The translations under genes were made by a program, and so were the position numbers. DNA of 64,000 bases from Syngnathus acus (Eukaryota > Chordata > Actinopteri > Syngnathiformes > Syngnathidae), in assembly GCF_901709675.1 (NCBI RefSeq), contig NC_051094.1, positions 6,227,001-6,291,000 of the forward strand, read 5' to 3'. A model generated the notes under the pieces. The model did not search any database, was not told the DNA's origin, and saw only the letters and a program-made list of their open reading frames with translations. Shown piece by piece: positions 1 through 14,000 of this stretch (position 1 is the first letter of the stretch; each line of letters starts with the position of its first letter).

Positions 1-313
1 AAATGTTCGTGATTTTTTTTTATTAATAAAATATAGCTTTATTAGAAAAATAAGAATAATTAACAAAACCATCAACAAAATGATTGCTGTTATTTTGAAT
101 GACTAAAAATTTACACAGACATAAGTGGCAAAATTATTTCAAAGTGGGTTGTTTGTAGATATATTTAACAAAATCAAAATATTTACAAATGACCTCCAAC
201 GTAACCTGTCTAGTCAAAGTAATATAGGTTGATAACAACATTCATTAGCATAGTTTATTTTAAACCGTAAGTTGCATAAAATGTCCCTTAAAATGATTGT
301 AGACATGATTTAG

Positions 314-1268
<955 letters not shown>

Positions 1269-1525
1269 GTAGCCGGAACGTCAACAAAGAAGGATGAAGA
1301 AGCACGTCGTGCTGCGCATGCGCTTAAGTGTCAACGTTTGGAAACTTATTGAGTGATGCATTCCCGATTGTGTGGCGATGTCAGCACTCAGAGAGTCTTG
1401 TTGTCTCTTTGTGCCTCTTTTTGCATCCACACTTGCAGTTTGTTGTTGTAGATACGTATTTGTAAATATTTTGTGGTTTCATGCCATCCACCCAAATCCC
1501 AAATAAAATTGATCAACTTTTTCCC
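1269..1525 (+). other. pcna: pcna 3' UTR with polyadenylation signal
   Basis: A short 3' untranslated region follows the TGA stop. A canonical AATAAA at 1502-1507 is followed by a T-rich stretch, so cleavage is expected near 1520-1530. The exact end is inferred. Confidence 0.75.
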
Positions 1526-1529
1526 AGCT

Positions 1530-4500
1530 TCTTGCTGGTTTTATCTTAGCTGCAAATAACTATCTTTATGCAGATTACACAGTCGCTTTTCAGTAGTTGC
1601 TAAAAGTTTCCAAACGAGTTTAAAATTTAGCTAACTGTTGGAATGTGATTAGTGGGGATATGTGTTGCCAACTTTGTCTGAAAAGTTGCTAAATTGGTAA
1701 TATGGCCTCGATGACGGAGGCTGTAAAAAGTGGTGTCAGTGAGTGCATTCGGCCACCAGATGTCGCTCTTATCTTTTGCCGACATGCGCCACCAAGCGTC
1801 TTTTCTCAGTTTCAACAAATTGCTTTTGAAATCCGTTTCAGAGAAATTACATCACTCAGTTTTACGAGGCAAGCAGACACATTTACGCGATCGTCCTGGA
1901 AGTCGCTCATCAAACATCCAAGCGAGTAAATCTGCTAATAAGTCATCTTTTTTGGGGTCAGATAGTTTTAATCTTTTCGCAAAGCATTTTAATCTGTTCT
2001 GGCATTCGGATTGAATCTGCCCTTCCTGTGGCGTCAATTTGTGTGAACACATGCTAGTCTACGGACCTAGCAATGACTTTAATCATTTAGGCATCCAAGC
2101 TATCCTCGCATGCTAACACGGTTTGCATTTTAATCTTTTTAACACTCAAATTATAATATTAGGGCCTTTATTTTAAAATATAACGAAACAAGATTTACAT
2201 TTTAAATATCGTATTACAGTTTAATTGAACCAAACCCGTAAGGTCACTGGTTGTGGTTGTTTTTAAATTATTAAATTACATTTTCTTAGCTAAATGCGTA
2301 TTGGCTGCATAAATACTTCTTTTGTTTGTACGATGTGAAGGTTTTCATGTGCTAACTTCAGAAACATAAAGTGCAGGCCAATTATGATGGGCACAAATTT
2401 AGCCAAGCGTGCTAACAACATTCTGTATTTTAGCATTCATTTAAACCACACATCCTCTACAGTTCTGGCAACACTATTAATGGCACTTTAAATGTGTGAT
2501 GTGGAGAAACACAAGCCTGGAGGTAAGTGATATCAATGACTTCAATATGTATTTATTTATTATTTTTGTCACACATTGACATGTATTTATTTATTTCGAA
2601 GGATTTGTGCCGTGCCGCCTACTAGATTCCGTCATTCACCTTCCAACATCCTGGTGACGTTTGCAGACCCAGCTGTGGTAGGTCTGATGTCTCTTCCAAT
2701 GATGAGATAACCTTACACCCTGAGATCATCCATCTTCTTAATTGGTGCCAAGGGAACCACCTTGATTTGAACCCATCAAAACAAAAAGCTTCTCCAAGAA
2801 GCAGCAGAGGAACGAGCGCTCTTCCCGTGTGTGGTCCAATGACTCATTTTGAAAATGTAATTATTCTTTACATTTGGGAAGCTGCCTCTTGTTGGGGAAA
2901 AAAAAAGCTGCATTGAGTTCACTGCCACTACTGTTTACAGAAAAGCACTCCTACTCAAAGTTCTGCCGTTCAGGTTTCAAACGTCAGCTCAAGATCAGTT
3001 TGTATGTTCTCCTTTATGCTTGCATTGTTTAAAACTGCAACTGGCTGGCATTGCAGAATTTGTTTTTTCTCATAGCCAGACAGTTACAGCAGTTATTTTG
3101 AGTACAGCAGCCTGGTTAAAAGTAAAATAAAGCGTAGAACACAAAAAAAATTGCTGACGTGACCGAGCAGATTAAAAGTGTCTGCCAGCGTAATCCTTAC
3201 TCAGAAATGTGAAAATTCATCTGATAAAATGGCTCAACTGAAATGAGCCTACAGGAAGAAGGGGGGGAATAGGCTTTATTTTTGGGAGGTGGATTTATTT
3301 ATACCAAATGGACATTTCTATATCCTAATTCTTAATACCAGAGTGTTTAAATCCCTTCCAGTGTCCTGAGATATTCCCTTTTCTTTGTGTGGTTTCAACA
3401 ACAGAACATCCCGAGTGATCGGAAGAAGAGTCTGAGGCAAAGTACAGTAAGTACTCCACTGATAATGATTTAAAAAAAACAAAAACGCTGCAGTCATTTT
3501 AAGAGGTTTAATTAACTACTGACATTAAGGTTCAATTTAATTACTGACTGAAAGCAAAATGAAAAAGAAGCCCAATCATAATTGAGTTTTGCTCTGTAAT
3601 AGCTGATGTGCTTCATCCCAACATTACGGACTTAATAACGACACTACAGTAAAGCCTGCTTGCATTCGGAATGCAGCTGTTCAAGGCAGATGGTCTCTCC
3701 TCACTCTGATCGGGTTAGGCTTTGTTCTCGCAGCGATTCTCAAAGTGTGGTGCAGGCATAATCGGTTTTATGCAGACACCCTCTAGTGGCACACAAAAGA
3801 ATAACTCCATAAGTACGGTTTAGTTGTATTTAACTTTGAAGTTCAAAACATTTGACTGTCATCCTTAAGAACTGTTTGTTTTCAAACCTGTTTAGGTACT
3901 TTTCGTAAAAAATAAATGAATGATCTTTTGTTTGTATCACATGACCGGGCAAGTAGCCACAAGGTGGCGCAAATCCCCGAGCAAACTCTACAAGTCAGCT
4001 GTGACACATGCTAGAACGTTGAAAGGATTGCACGATTTTGGGTGGTGGTGTCACGTGCTCCTGCTGCGTCATTTTAAGCAATGCGGGATCCAAATTGAAC
4101 TCAGGTTATGAAATGTGCTTCGTTCCTTGACGAATGGGTTAACACTAATCTCTTCACCACTTCGCAAGGGTAATTGCTCATATAATTAATTTGTGCGTGC
4201 AAGCTGTTTCTTTAATGAAGAGGTCATAAAGTGCACTAAAGTAAATGTTTTATGAACATAAGGTCAAACAGTTGAATTCGTGTTATGTGGAACTCTCAGC
4301 TGACCTGTTCTATTCCTATCACCTGATCTCCAGCTTGTTATCGTGCCCTTGCCCTCCTCCATCTTTTTTTCTTCTCTATCTGTCCTGCCTTTAAATTGCT
4401 TTACAGTGGCAGGGGATTTTAGTCCGGGAGATAAGAAGGATGCAAACTGTCGGTATGTGTTGAAAGTCAACGTTCTCTTGTTTAAGGAGTAGCTTTTTCC

Positions 4501-7500
4501 ACATGCCAAAAAAACCCCAAGAATACTACCATTTCAAAAATGCAAAATCTTTGAGACATTTTGCAAAACAATACAATCATTGTGTGTTGTTATTATAAAC
4601 TGTTTGACACACAAGCGCCATTTAGACAAAAGTAGAGCCTTTGAAATGACATCATCGGTGCCGTGATGCATCGATGGCAACCGCGTGTGAGTGAACTTTG
4701 GAGGTTGTCTTTCAATGTTGGACGTGTGCGCTTGGTTAAATTACTAATTGGGAGTGAGCCCATTTCGAGACTCATCGGTTACATGATGAGAAGGAGGAGT
4801 GTCTTTTTTAACAGCGGTAGCGGTGGGTTAGGGTGGCTCCATCCCTGCTTTCCAGACCTGTGACACTCTTACATAAGCCGGCGGAGCTCTGCTGGCGGCT
4901 GCATGGATTATTGATGCTCAAAGGCACATGGCAGCGACATACACGCACGCGATCAAATATTCCTGGTGTCAGGTTATAAAGGGATTCCCTTCATTTAATC
5001 ATCCCCCGGCCCCCCCCCCTCCAACAGCTCGCTTTGATTTGACTCTGCAAGCCTCACATCAGGCACACGTGTATCTGTGACCGTGCTCCTCATGTCAAAG
5101 TCATCCCCACCTGCATTAGCATGATAATGACATGGCCTCCTCATCCCCACTTTCGGTTTCACGCCGAAAAGTCAAGGAAGAGGAGGATGAGGATCACCTC
5201 AAGTTAATTTATACGTTCAGGACAAATGTTAGACGTGTGATTTAAACGATGCCTTAATGGCTCTTTTTCATTGCCAAGTCGATGATGCTGAAAATGGTCA
5301 CACGTACTGTACAAGTTAATTTTAAGCATCTGATTCTAGCACCTTTATTTGAGCAAACAGCCCACAGAATGTAATTAGATAACATTTGTATTTTTATTAG
5401 GACTGTCAAAGTGCAACCATTCCATTATTTAAAGTGTTCCAAAAAGTTAACTGTTTTCAAGTGTACTCACTGAACGAATCAAAAAGGCACCACCAGTGCT
5501 TAATCTAATTATCGTTGATAAAACTTTATAAAGGCAGACATTTTTTTGACAACACTCTTGTCATCCAATCTGCAGAGGTGTGCCTAATATTGTGACCACC
5601 GTGTACAATTGTCCCTTTGTGTCTGGGAATGCCACAGTTGGCTCCTTAGCAACAGTTTCCACGGCTACAAAGTTGGTCCCTGCCTCCATAATAAGCCACC
5701 GTTGCCCCCTTTGGTTATTTTGCGTCCATTCTCCAAAACCCCGCTGATCACATGTAACGTCGTCCATTTTTCACAGGCTGGTAATTCTGATCACTCTGTG
5801 TGCTAATCAGTCACTCCTTGTACTTTCATCTAGCATTGATTTATCATCCAATGAATCATCAGCCACAAAGAGGGAAGAGAATCCGTAAAGCACGCTCGGG
5901 CACATCGAGACATGCGATGCAAGCCTCGGAGCGACACAAAGATCTATTTATATCTCTCCTAAAAATAGACAATCTTCTCCATAGAAACATGAAATCCATC
6001 TCAGGGGTGAATTATCCTCAAGATGCTTGCTGCAGTGTACGTGCGTTTTACATGCGTGTGTTATTTGACGTGCACCTCATTATGTGTGTTCTGCTTATTC
6101 TTCCAGAAGTGGGAGCAGATGAGCATCATTCCAGCTTCATTGGGGGAACTCCACCCTGACGCCCAGCAGGAAGCAGGCAGGCTTTGACCGTTCTTTCATC
6201 ATCAACACACACGCACGCTCGCACATACACACACACTTCGATGTAACATGCTTTAAGCAGAGTCTGCTTGTTTGTTTACAGTAGCAAAAGGGAAGATTGT
6301 TTGACTAACTAATGTGAGCTACTTCTTGGCTACTGGCTATTGCGAAGGACTACCAGTTTGATACATACTTTGGAAAAAAAGAGTTGTGCTCTACTTATCT
6401 ATAATCATATGATATATTATCATATTATCATGATTAATAATTATACCTGAGTGTTATAATGCTAAGGCAAAATATACAGCTTCATATGATTAATTGCCTC
6501 GTGAGTGTATGTCTTCATCTCCTTCCTTGCTTAAACGTATTTGCATTTTTTTTTAAATTTTTTTTAGTAAAACAGAAAATAGTGTGCTTCAGTCAGTATT
6601 TGTATTTGTGTGTTCCTTTTTGGGAAGAGGAAAAGCCACCGAGGCAAAGATAAAGCAAGAGGTCACAGAGGCAAAAAAGACAGCAAACTACAAATTTTGC
6701 AAAAGATGATTAAAGGATAATACTTGAGAGGAAACTTCTTGAAGCTTTTTCCTGAACACATCACGGTCTTATATCCTTATTTGCAACTACAAATGTGCGT
6801 CAGCTTCCTACTTGCAAACTCGGGACAATTTAATCGTTTGATATTGACGACAATATTATACAAATGATCTGTATTTACTCTATTTCAGTATTTATCAGCA
6901 CTTTTTGAGCTATCTTGTTTTGCATTAACGATTAGGAAGGATGAATAATTTTATATTCGGGAAAATCTCATTAATGTCTGCATCCTCACTTTTTCAACAA
7001 AAATAACATTAGTCAAACTCTAGGCGCGCGCAAGCGCTCCTTCGGGAAATACATCGGGAGCTTTTCGCACCTAACAGGAAGCTGTTTTAGTTTGACAGGC
7101 GGTATTTCCTCATTGATCATGGCGGCTATTTACATATCTCGCCTGTTCATTATTCAATCAATGGAACGTGTGAGCGGGCTTGACCTGGCTTGATTACTAC
7201 TTTACATCTCAGCCAAGGTCATCTAAATGGATCAAGTTCTTCATTGAGTACAAAAAAAAACCTTCAGGAGTGCATTAATTGCATTTCTGTACCCCTCGCT
7301 CTCATGGCAGTCGCATACTGTAATTTAATACAAAACACACACACGCGTGTAAAGTCACCCTCTCGCTGACATGCTGAAATTGTCTGCATTGATCACAGAG
7401 GAGAGAAGAGCATATGAGCGTACGTTGTTGCCTTCAAGCGCTGTCTGCTTTTTAAGCACTACCCAACACCCGCTTTCATCTATTGGAACACAAATCGGGA

Positions 7501-7730
7501 CGTTGAACGCATCATTATATTCATCACCGCCGGTCTTTCAAGTGTGCCAAAGATGGAAATGAAGTGCATTATTTTTTTTGTTTTTTATAGAATTTATTGT
7601 TCCCGTCAGTTGCACATTGTTGCAACATACAGTAGCATCAGCATTTCTATTTCTCGAAGCTGTAATTGCTGCACCGTTTTAGCCAATGAATTCACTCAGA
7701 TATATTTATAGTTCTGGTAGTTGTATTGTG
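1530..7730. other. Intergenic region between pcna and kcnip3; no gene recognised
   Basis: About 6 kb with only short open frames (mostly below 120 codons), none with recognisable protein similarity or a splice-compatible structure. It holds hAT-like debris near 3731-3880, C-rich and A-rich runs, and unique-looking moderately GC stretches such as 4780-5200 and 7020-7250 that could be regulatory. No RNA gene was recognised. Confidence 0.6.
3731..3880 (+). repeat. hAT-like transposon fragment
   Basis: Begins CAGCGATTCTCAAAGTGTGG and continues into a CCCTCTAGTGGCAC segment. This resembles the terminal sequence of Charlie/hAT non-autonomous elements, whose ends read CAG..TTCTCAA..TGTGG. I did not find the opposite terminus or an 8-bp target duplication, so this is called as a fragment from recalled consensus only. 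Confidence 0.4.
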
Positions 7731-7736
7731 TGTCCA

Positions 7737-7763
7737 ACACACACACACACACACACACACACA
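7737..7763. repeat. (AC)n microsatellite
   Basis: Perfect dinucleotide AC run of 27 bp in the region upstream of kcnip3 exon 1. Confidence 0.95.
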
Positions 7764-7920
7764 TTTTCCACAGTCTGCTTCTTTTCCAATCTGATCATGT
7801 GTAGTGGTGCGAAACCTCTCCAAGTGATGTTATAGAGCTTTGCACGTTGTAACCGCAGACCGCCTGTTGACTCCACATTTCTGCGTCATTAGGCTCCCGC
7901 TGATGAAAATCCACACATGC

Positions 7921-7923
<3 letters not shown>

Positions 7924-7955
<32 letters not shown>

Positions 7956-7979
7956 CTCTCTCTCTTGCACTCTCTCTCT
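7924..7979. repeat. (CT)n microsatellite upstream of kcnip3 exon 1
   Basis: A CT dinucleotide tract with two short interruptions ends about 100 bp before the proposed kcnip3 start codon. Pyrimidine tracts here may lie in the promoter or 5' UTR. Frames of Ser/Leu or Arg/Glu repeats read across it are artefacts. Confidence 0.9.
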
Positions 7980-8075
7980 GTGGTGTACTGGGTGGCATTC
8001 CTTCGCATCCACTCCGCTGGCACGTCATTCGGAGGTTGAGGTGCGCGCCGAGAAGGAGCGCCGCGAACAAGCATC

Positions 8076-8081
8076 ATGCAA
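8076..8081 (+). CDS. kcnip3: kcnip3 canonical first coding exon (6 nt of coding sequence)
   Basis: ATGCAA is followed directly by a perfect donor GTAAGT. Joined to the exon at 12966, it reads [15 protein letters not shown], which parallels the human KCNIP3 start [14 protein letters not shown]. Only two codons lie in this exon; the rest is 5' UTR in the GC-rich stretch from about 8000. No transcript confirms the join, but the exon at 12966 has no ATG of its own before DGSLLGD that keeps the family N-terminus, so an upstream start is needed. Confidence 0.75.
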
Positions 8082-11000
8082 GTAAGTTGACTTTCAATAG
8101 ATTTAATCCAGAAAAAAAATGGAAGTACAGCTTTAGTTTTGTTCAGGATACAAGTAAAATAAAACATAGTCAAGGTGCTTGTTGCACGGTTCTTCAGCAC
8201 TTGTTATTTTTAAAGTGAGCCTTGTGATGACTTGCGAGCTGAAGTTATGTAATAGCTCGGCCGATGACGGTTGCCGCCGCTGCACTCGAACCCCGCAGAC
8301 GCTTCTCCAGCAAGTGTCACTTGGCATCTTCCTCTCCCACTTCACACTCCTCCTCGTCCTCTTCTTCACTTTCCTCTCTCCTCGTTGGGTTTTACTCAAA
8401 AATCTATAAACGGCAGATTGTCTCGTCCACAAATCAGCGAAGTGAAAGTGACTTTCAACACCTTTGCAAGGGGAATTGCTCATTAAAGCGTCCGCGCTCC
8501 GGGCCATCAAAAAGTGACCCGGTAGCCAACATTGGAGACGAGCCACTGATAAGACATGCAAATGACATTTATCTGAGGTCAAATATTGAATGCACGCCTC
8601 ATATCGGCATTGCTCAGTTGTGGGAATAAGAGCGGCGTGATGAGGAGGAGCTTTTCCAGTAATTGATGATCATCAAGTGGAGGGATGGATGCACTTTCTT
8701 CTTCGGCCCGCTTAGCAGACTGCAGAGCGTTTTTGTTCTCAGTTAATGCGTCTGTGTAAATGAAACTGAACGTAGACCCGCTACGAGCCCATTGTCATCA
8801 AATGTGCTTCTATTTTATAAGCCCTCAAAGAGCCGACCTCGAGTTCATCCTCTTACATCTGCTGTGTGCCCGCGTGTGTGTTAGCCTGATAAAAGTCCAA
8901 TTTGCTGAGCCAAACAGGCAGATCGTAGTCCCGAAATAATTCAAATAAGTCAGCCATGTGCCCCGTTGCCAAATGTTTACAATGAACAATTTGCTGACAA
9001 CGACATGTCACATTTTGTGACAGCGCCCACAAAGAGCACAAACAATAGCTGCAATCGTTTTAATCATTTCTATTTTCTGTTATTTTTAAGATCCAAGCAT
9101 AAAGAAATATGGAATTTTACCCTGATGGAATATTAGCCATTCAGGTAGCATGCAAAGCCCAAAGGATCAGAATAGCATCTTTAGACGAGCACATAGAACA
9201 TTAAATTAAGAAAATAATTGGAGTCTTCAAATGCTGCCCCATTGTCAGTTTTTTTTTTTGCAGCCCTCTTTATGCATTCTGTTAAGTGCTTTCAGACTTG
9301 TTTGTATGCTGGACTTTGTCTTGAAGGGAGTTAAGTGTACAGCAGAGCACTACACCAATTTGGAGCAGTCGCACACAATTCTGCCGACCAGTATTGATGC
9401 CAAACACACATACAAGCACACACACCCTAACCTCGGTGAAACATTTTACAGCTAATTTGAAAGACTCCACCGTAAATTGTGTCCTCACGACACAAGCGCA
9501 CCTCCTATATTGTCTGGCGGAGCTACCTGTTCAATAGGTGGTGTGATTCGTAAGCTTAGACTCATTGAATTTTTTAACAGGCCGTAACCGTACCCAAGCT
9601 CGGCCATCAAACGCCTCTGTCACAAGTTCAACGCCATTTGACCGGACACTGAGCAGCTTTTTTTTTTTTTTTTTTTTTAAAAAGGAAGTTCAGTTGTCTT
9701 TATTGTGAGTGTTTAGTGCTTTGGCACGCACATACGGAAACAAATGAATCTCCCATAGCATTGAGAGGTGTTATCATCCCTCGAGTCCAAAAAAACAACA
9801 ACAGCAGCTTTAAAAATATCAATCTCAAATCAATTCACGCGCTGACGGTCTTACACGTCACAGTTGTGAGCGGTCGATGCGGTTCAAACAAGACGAGTGA
9901 CATCCCTCGATGACACGGTGCGATGTGCACACATTTTCTGCAGTGAGGGGGAGCGGATAATTGAAACATGGCTCCTCTATCGCCCTGAGGGCTCCCCGAG
10001 AGGATTAATTCTTCCTCCTCACTTGTCAATATACTGTAGTATCCTTTCTCTCACACACACACGCACGCACAGCTTGGCTTCCATATGGACAAAGTCTTTC
10101 TCCTCCCTTTCTGATCCGCACTGACAGCCACAGTGACAGAGAGCGCAAGCTGTCCGCACACAAATAGTATCGGCTCTCCAATATCAACATGTGCTTTCAA
10201 TTTTCTCTTTTTTTTTTTTGCATCGTCAATTATTATATGACCATTACGTTGGGTTGCACTTGAACGAGACAATTAAAGGCAATACAAGACTGCAAATATA
10301 AGTTCTTGTATAATATTATATTTGTTGTACCAGCTAGTGAGATTTCGTCAGGTTGTTGTGCTGCTCACTAATTTATGCAGCATAATTTCAGTGTCCAGTT
10401 TGCCTTTAATGAGCATCAAGCATCTGTTAAACTATTATTTATTAAAGGGGCTGCTATCGCTTCACTGCTAGACTGCACAAAAAAAATATACCAACAACAA
10501 TGCTGCTGTTTGAATTCAGACAATTAACCTTGGGGTTTATTCTCAGAAGATTGAGCAATACAATCAGAAGTTTTCTCTAGCGTATTCCCCATTAGAAAAT
10601 GACTTCACAGTTGCTCGGGGCTCAAATAACAACAATCACGGCTCAGCTTACAAGCATCACATGACCAATCTCGGCAATCTCAGTAAACCGATGAGAGGGG
10701 ATCGGTTTGAGTCTTGCGCAACTGTACATGATTCTATCTATATTTTGAAGTTGATAACGTGATCCAAAAGACACAAGTGGAGCATGAGTGATGTGGAATC
10801 CGCCTCGGACCCGCTGGATGTTAATAAGGCATCTTTTATTAATGGAAGCGCTGGTGCACGAATGTCCCTCACTCTTTACATCACTTCCCTCTTCATTAAC
10901 GCTCTTTCCCAACCTCCTCTGTCACCGCCGCCACATTCAAGTTCAGTTCAGCTTCAACAAGACTCTTATCTGCCTTCCTTTCCGCTATCCGTCAATTCAA

Positions 11001-14000
11001 ATTTGCATTTTATCTTACAAATCTTGCACTTGTCAATGCGTCTGAGGCCTTCTGCTTGGGATTAAATGCTCAAGACTTTGAGGAATATGGAAATTGCTTA
11101 CTATCGTGTGTGTGTGTGTGTGTGTGTGTGTGGTGGGCTGGGCGTAAAATGGAATTTCCCCTTGAGGGACATTAAAAGATTTTTTTTTCTCATGTGATGT
11201 GCAAATTAGCATGAATACTAATCAATCTGAATAAGATTTCCATATGTGCCTTACGTAACATTTAAAAAAAGAGGCTCTGACGTCATGCCATGATGTAAAG
11301 AAAAAATACATTTCTCCAGCATCTTTATACATGTGAATTTATTTTATGCATCAATGTGATGTTGACTGCACAAAGGATTTTTGGATTCACTGGTTGGTAC
11401 GGTAATGCATGTGACCAAGGCCATGCAAGAACACATTACGTGAGTGAAGGTCCTCGCTGAGCAGTGTGTTAACAATCGTGCTCAGCGGCGCGTGAATATG
11501 CCGCTAATGTGGTAAAGAATTTCCCTCCGTTTAAAACAATGTCTGCTTGCAGCTGTTAGTGTGGGGAATATTCCTCACTAAAGACGCGTCACAGCCGGAT
11601 TCATTCTCGGCTTTTTTGCTCCTCTGGGCTGGAACTCTGTTGATGAGGGAATAAATGAATGAATGTTGGACTAATGTGTGCTCTGTGTACTTAACAGTGT
11701 TTTGACAAGATTATAGATTGTTCGAATCGCATAGTATAAATAGTACTGTATTTTTTTTATTCTATTTTATTTATTATTTAATTAATTTTATTTATTTTTA
11801 TTTATCTTTTACAGCAAGCTTTGCTCTAGAACTGGATGAGAACAGGTGATTGTTGAAGAGAAACATGCGCAGGATTCCATTCCATAATTATAATTAGCAT
11901 AATAATGAGTTGTATTTTAATTTGTTTCTATGCCTGTCAGTCATAATGTTTTTTCTGCGAAACTGCTCCGTGGCGCAAAAATAAAAGGGACACCCGCTGT
12001 AAAAATAGCAGTCAAGTCAGTGATAACTTCGGCTTAAGTTTCACCAAAATGTCAACAAAATCTTTAACTAATCAATCTTCAGTAATGAAGCAAAAGGTGT
12101 TTAAAAACTGTTTCAGCATTGCAGTACTGTCGAGGTTGTACTCTTTGCGATTAACTAATTAAAATGTCAACTTGTCCAAGCAAGCAAAACGGTAACACTG
12201 ATTCTTGATCCCTTTGTTTGCTTGAGAATGTGAAACAAGCGTTTCCATATCTCCATCGTCCTCTGCTTGTCCTTTGCTCGCATCCTCAGATAAGGCCGGG
12301 ATTCATTATGCTAATTGACTCGGGTTCTTGCCGGCAGACCTTCTCTCCCTCTCCTCGCTTTTTCTCTCCCTCTCTGTCTTCCACTCCCTCGCTCTTCCTC
12401 ACAAAGACATGGCCGTACACCCGTGGGATCAATTGGCTGTTGGAATCCCCCATGTTCTCGCTCTAGCTCCTTCTGTTCCGTTTTGCTTTCTTCTCTGCTG
12501 TTTGTTCTGCGCTCACCACATTCACCCGCGCAGATGCTTCCGTAAAAACTCGTACATACATTTGATTTCTGCTGAAGTCAGCGGTGCAATAAAGCTTCTT
12601 GGCATTTTTTTTTTTTTATGTGCCCCCATGCGGGTTTGTTTACAATTAAAGATGGGAGGTGATATTTGACCCATGCTTGGTCACTGGACACGCATGTTAC
12701 TGTCAGGTGTCAACACATGTATGACTGAACGGCTCAGGACATGTGATAATGCTGCTGAGCAGTGGCTTTGATTACACTTTGTAAAGTTCGCCTCCAGAAA
12801 CATGAGGAGATGATGATTGTGGTTGTACGTCAAAGTCATGTCGAGCTGTATCGGATCGTACTGTTATTGAAATATTATTTTACATAGCCAAGTAAGATCC
12901 AAACATTGTTGAACTTTTTTATCAATGAAAGTTTCTCCCTCATCCCTCCCCCACATTCTCCACAGGCTGATGGTAAAGCAGTTGACGGCAGCTTACTGGG
13001 AGATGCCAACGGCGTGGAGCCCGCCCCGGGTCGAGGGAAAGATTCCGGAAAATGGCAGAAGCCGCGATTCTCTCGCAAAGCTCTGATGAAGTGCTGCCTG
13101 GTCAAATGGATCATCGCCAGCACACAGCCTCAGGACAAAGGTAAGCCAGAGGCCAGGTTGAATTTGCGTGTGTGGATGAGCTGTTTTCGGTAGAGCCGAT
13201 TGCGCAACTGTGAGCAAAAGTATTCCAAGGGATTCGATATTTGATTTGCCGAACCTCTCCCGACCTCCCGCCTTCTCCCGGGAGGGCAGCGACTCATTAC
13301 GTTGCTCAGCTCACCTCAGAGTCAAGTACCTCGGGATCACTCAGTTGCTATGCCCATTTATCAAAGTCACTCCCTTGCTACTTCCTGTTCCATCATTTAT
13401 TTGCTCATAAACTCACAAGGTGGAATTTAGTGTCAGGGCTCTCAGTTGATTTCATCCGCCTTTGCAGGCTGCTTAAATTGCTCTCCAGTGCTCAGTTATC
13501 TCACTGCGTCCCCCTGGTGGTGCCAAGAACGCACTTTCTCATGCTTCCTATTCCCATTTCTCCATTTTAAAGGAGATATGTTATGATTGTTTTCCTCAAC
13601 AGTTCCCTGGTGTCTTTATTACTAACCATCTGCTTAGCTGAAAACAACCTTATTAGCTAATCGACTCAACCAGAAAATCTGCATGTCTGCATGATTAGTG
13701 TTTCATATTGTGTTGTTTGGCCATTGCATGAAAATGGCTCTGGATATTCAGCCAGCCTAGCAAAACGTGCCGTCCATCCATCTTCTTATCCTCACTCGAG
13801 TCGCAGTACTTGAGCAGTAGGCAGTTAACGATTAATTTTTGGATCAAATGTGGTGTTGAGTAATGATCCCATTGTGGCGTAATTAAGACAAAATGGAGTG
13901 CACAACTTGGCAGAGGTGTTATTGATTCACTCAACCTTTTTGCTGTCTAAAGCAGAACAACATGAAGGGAAAGTTGACTCATTACAAAAATCCCAAAAGG

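Noticed and set aside
7795-8070. Arg/Glu and Ser/Leu repeat frames on both strands
   Set aside because: Translation of the (CT)n microsatellite.
8133-8582. 149-codon minus-strand frame near kcnip3 exon 1
   Set aside because: No similarity recognised; it is opposite the 5' part of kcnip3 intron 1 and has no start or splice support.
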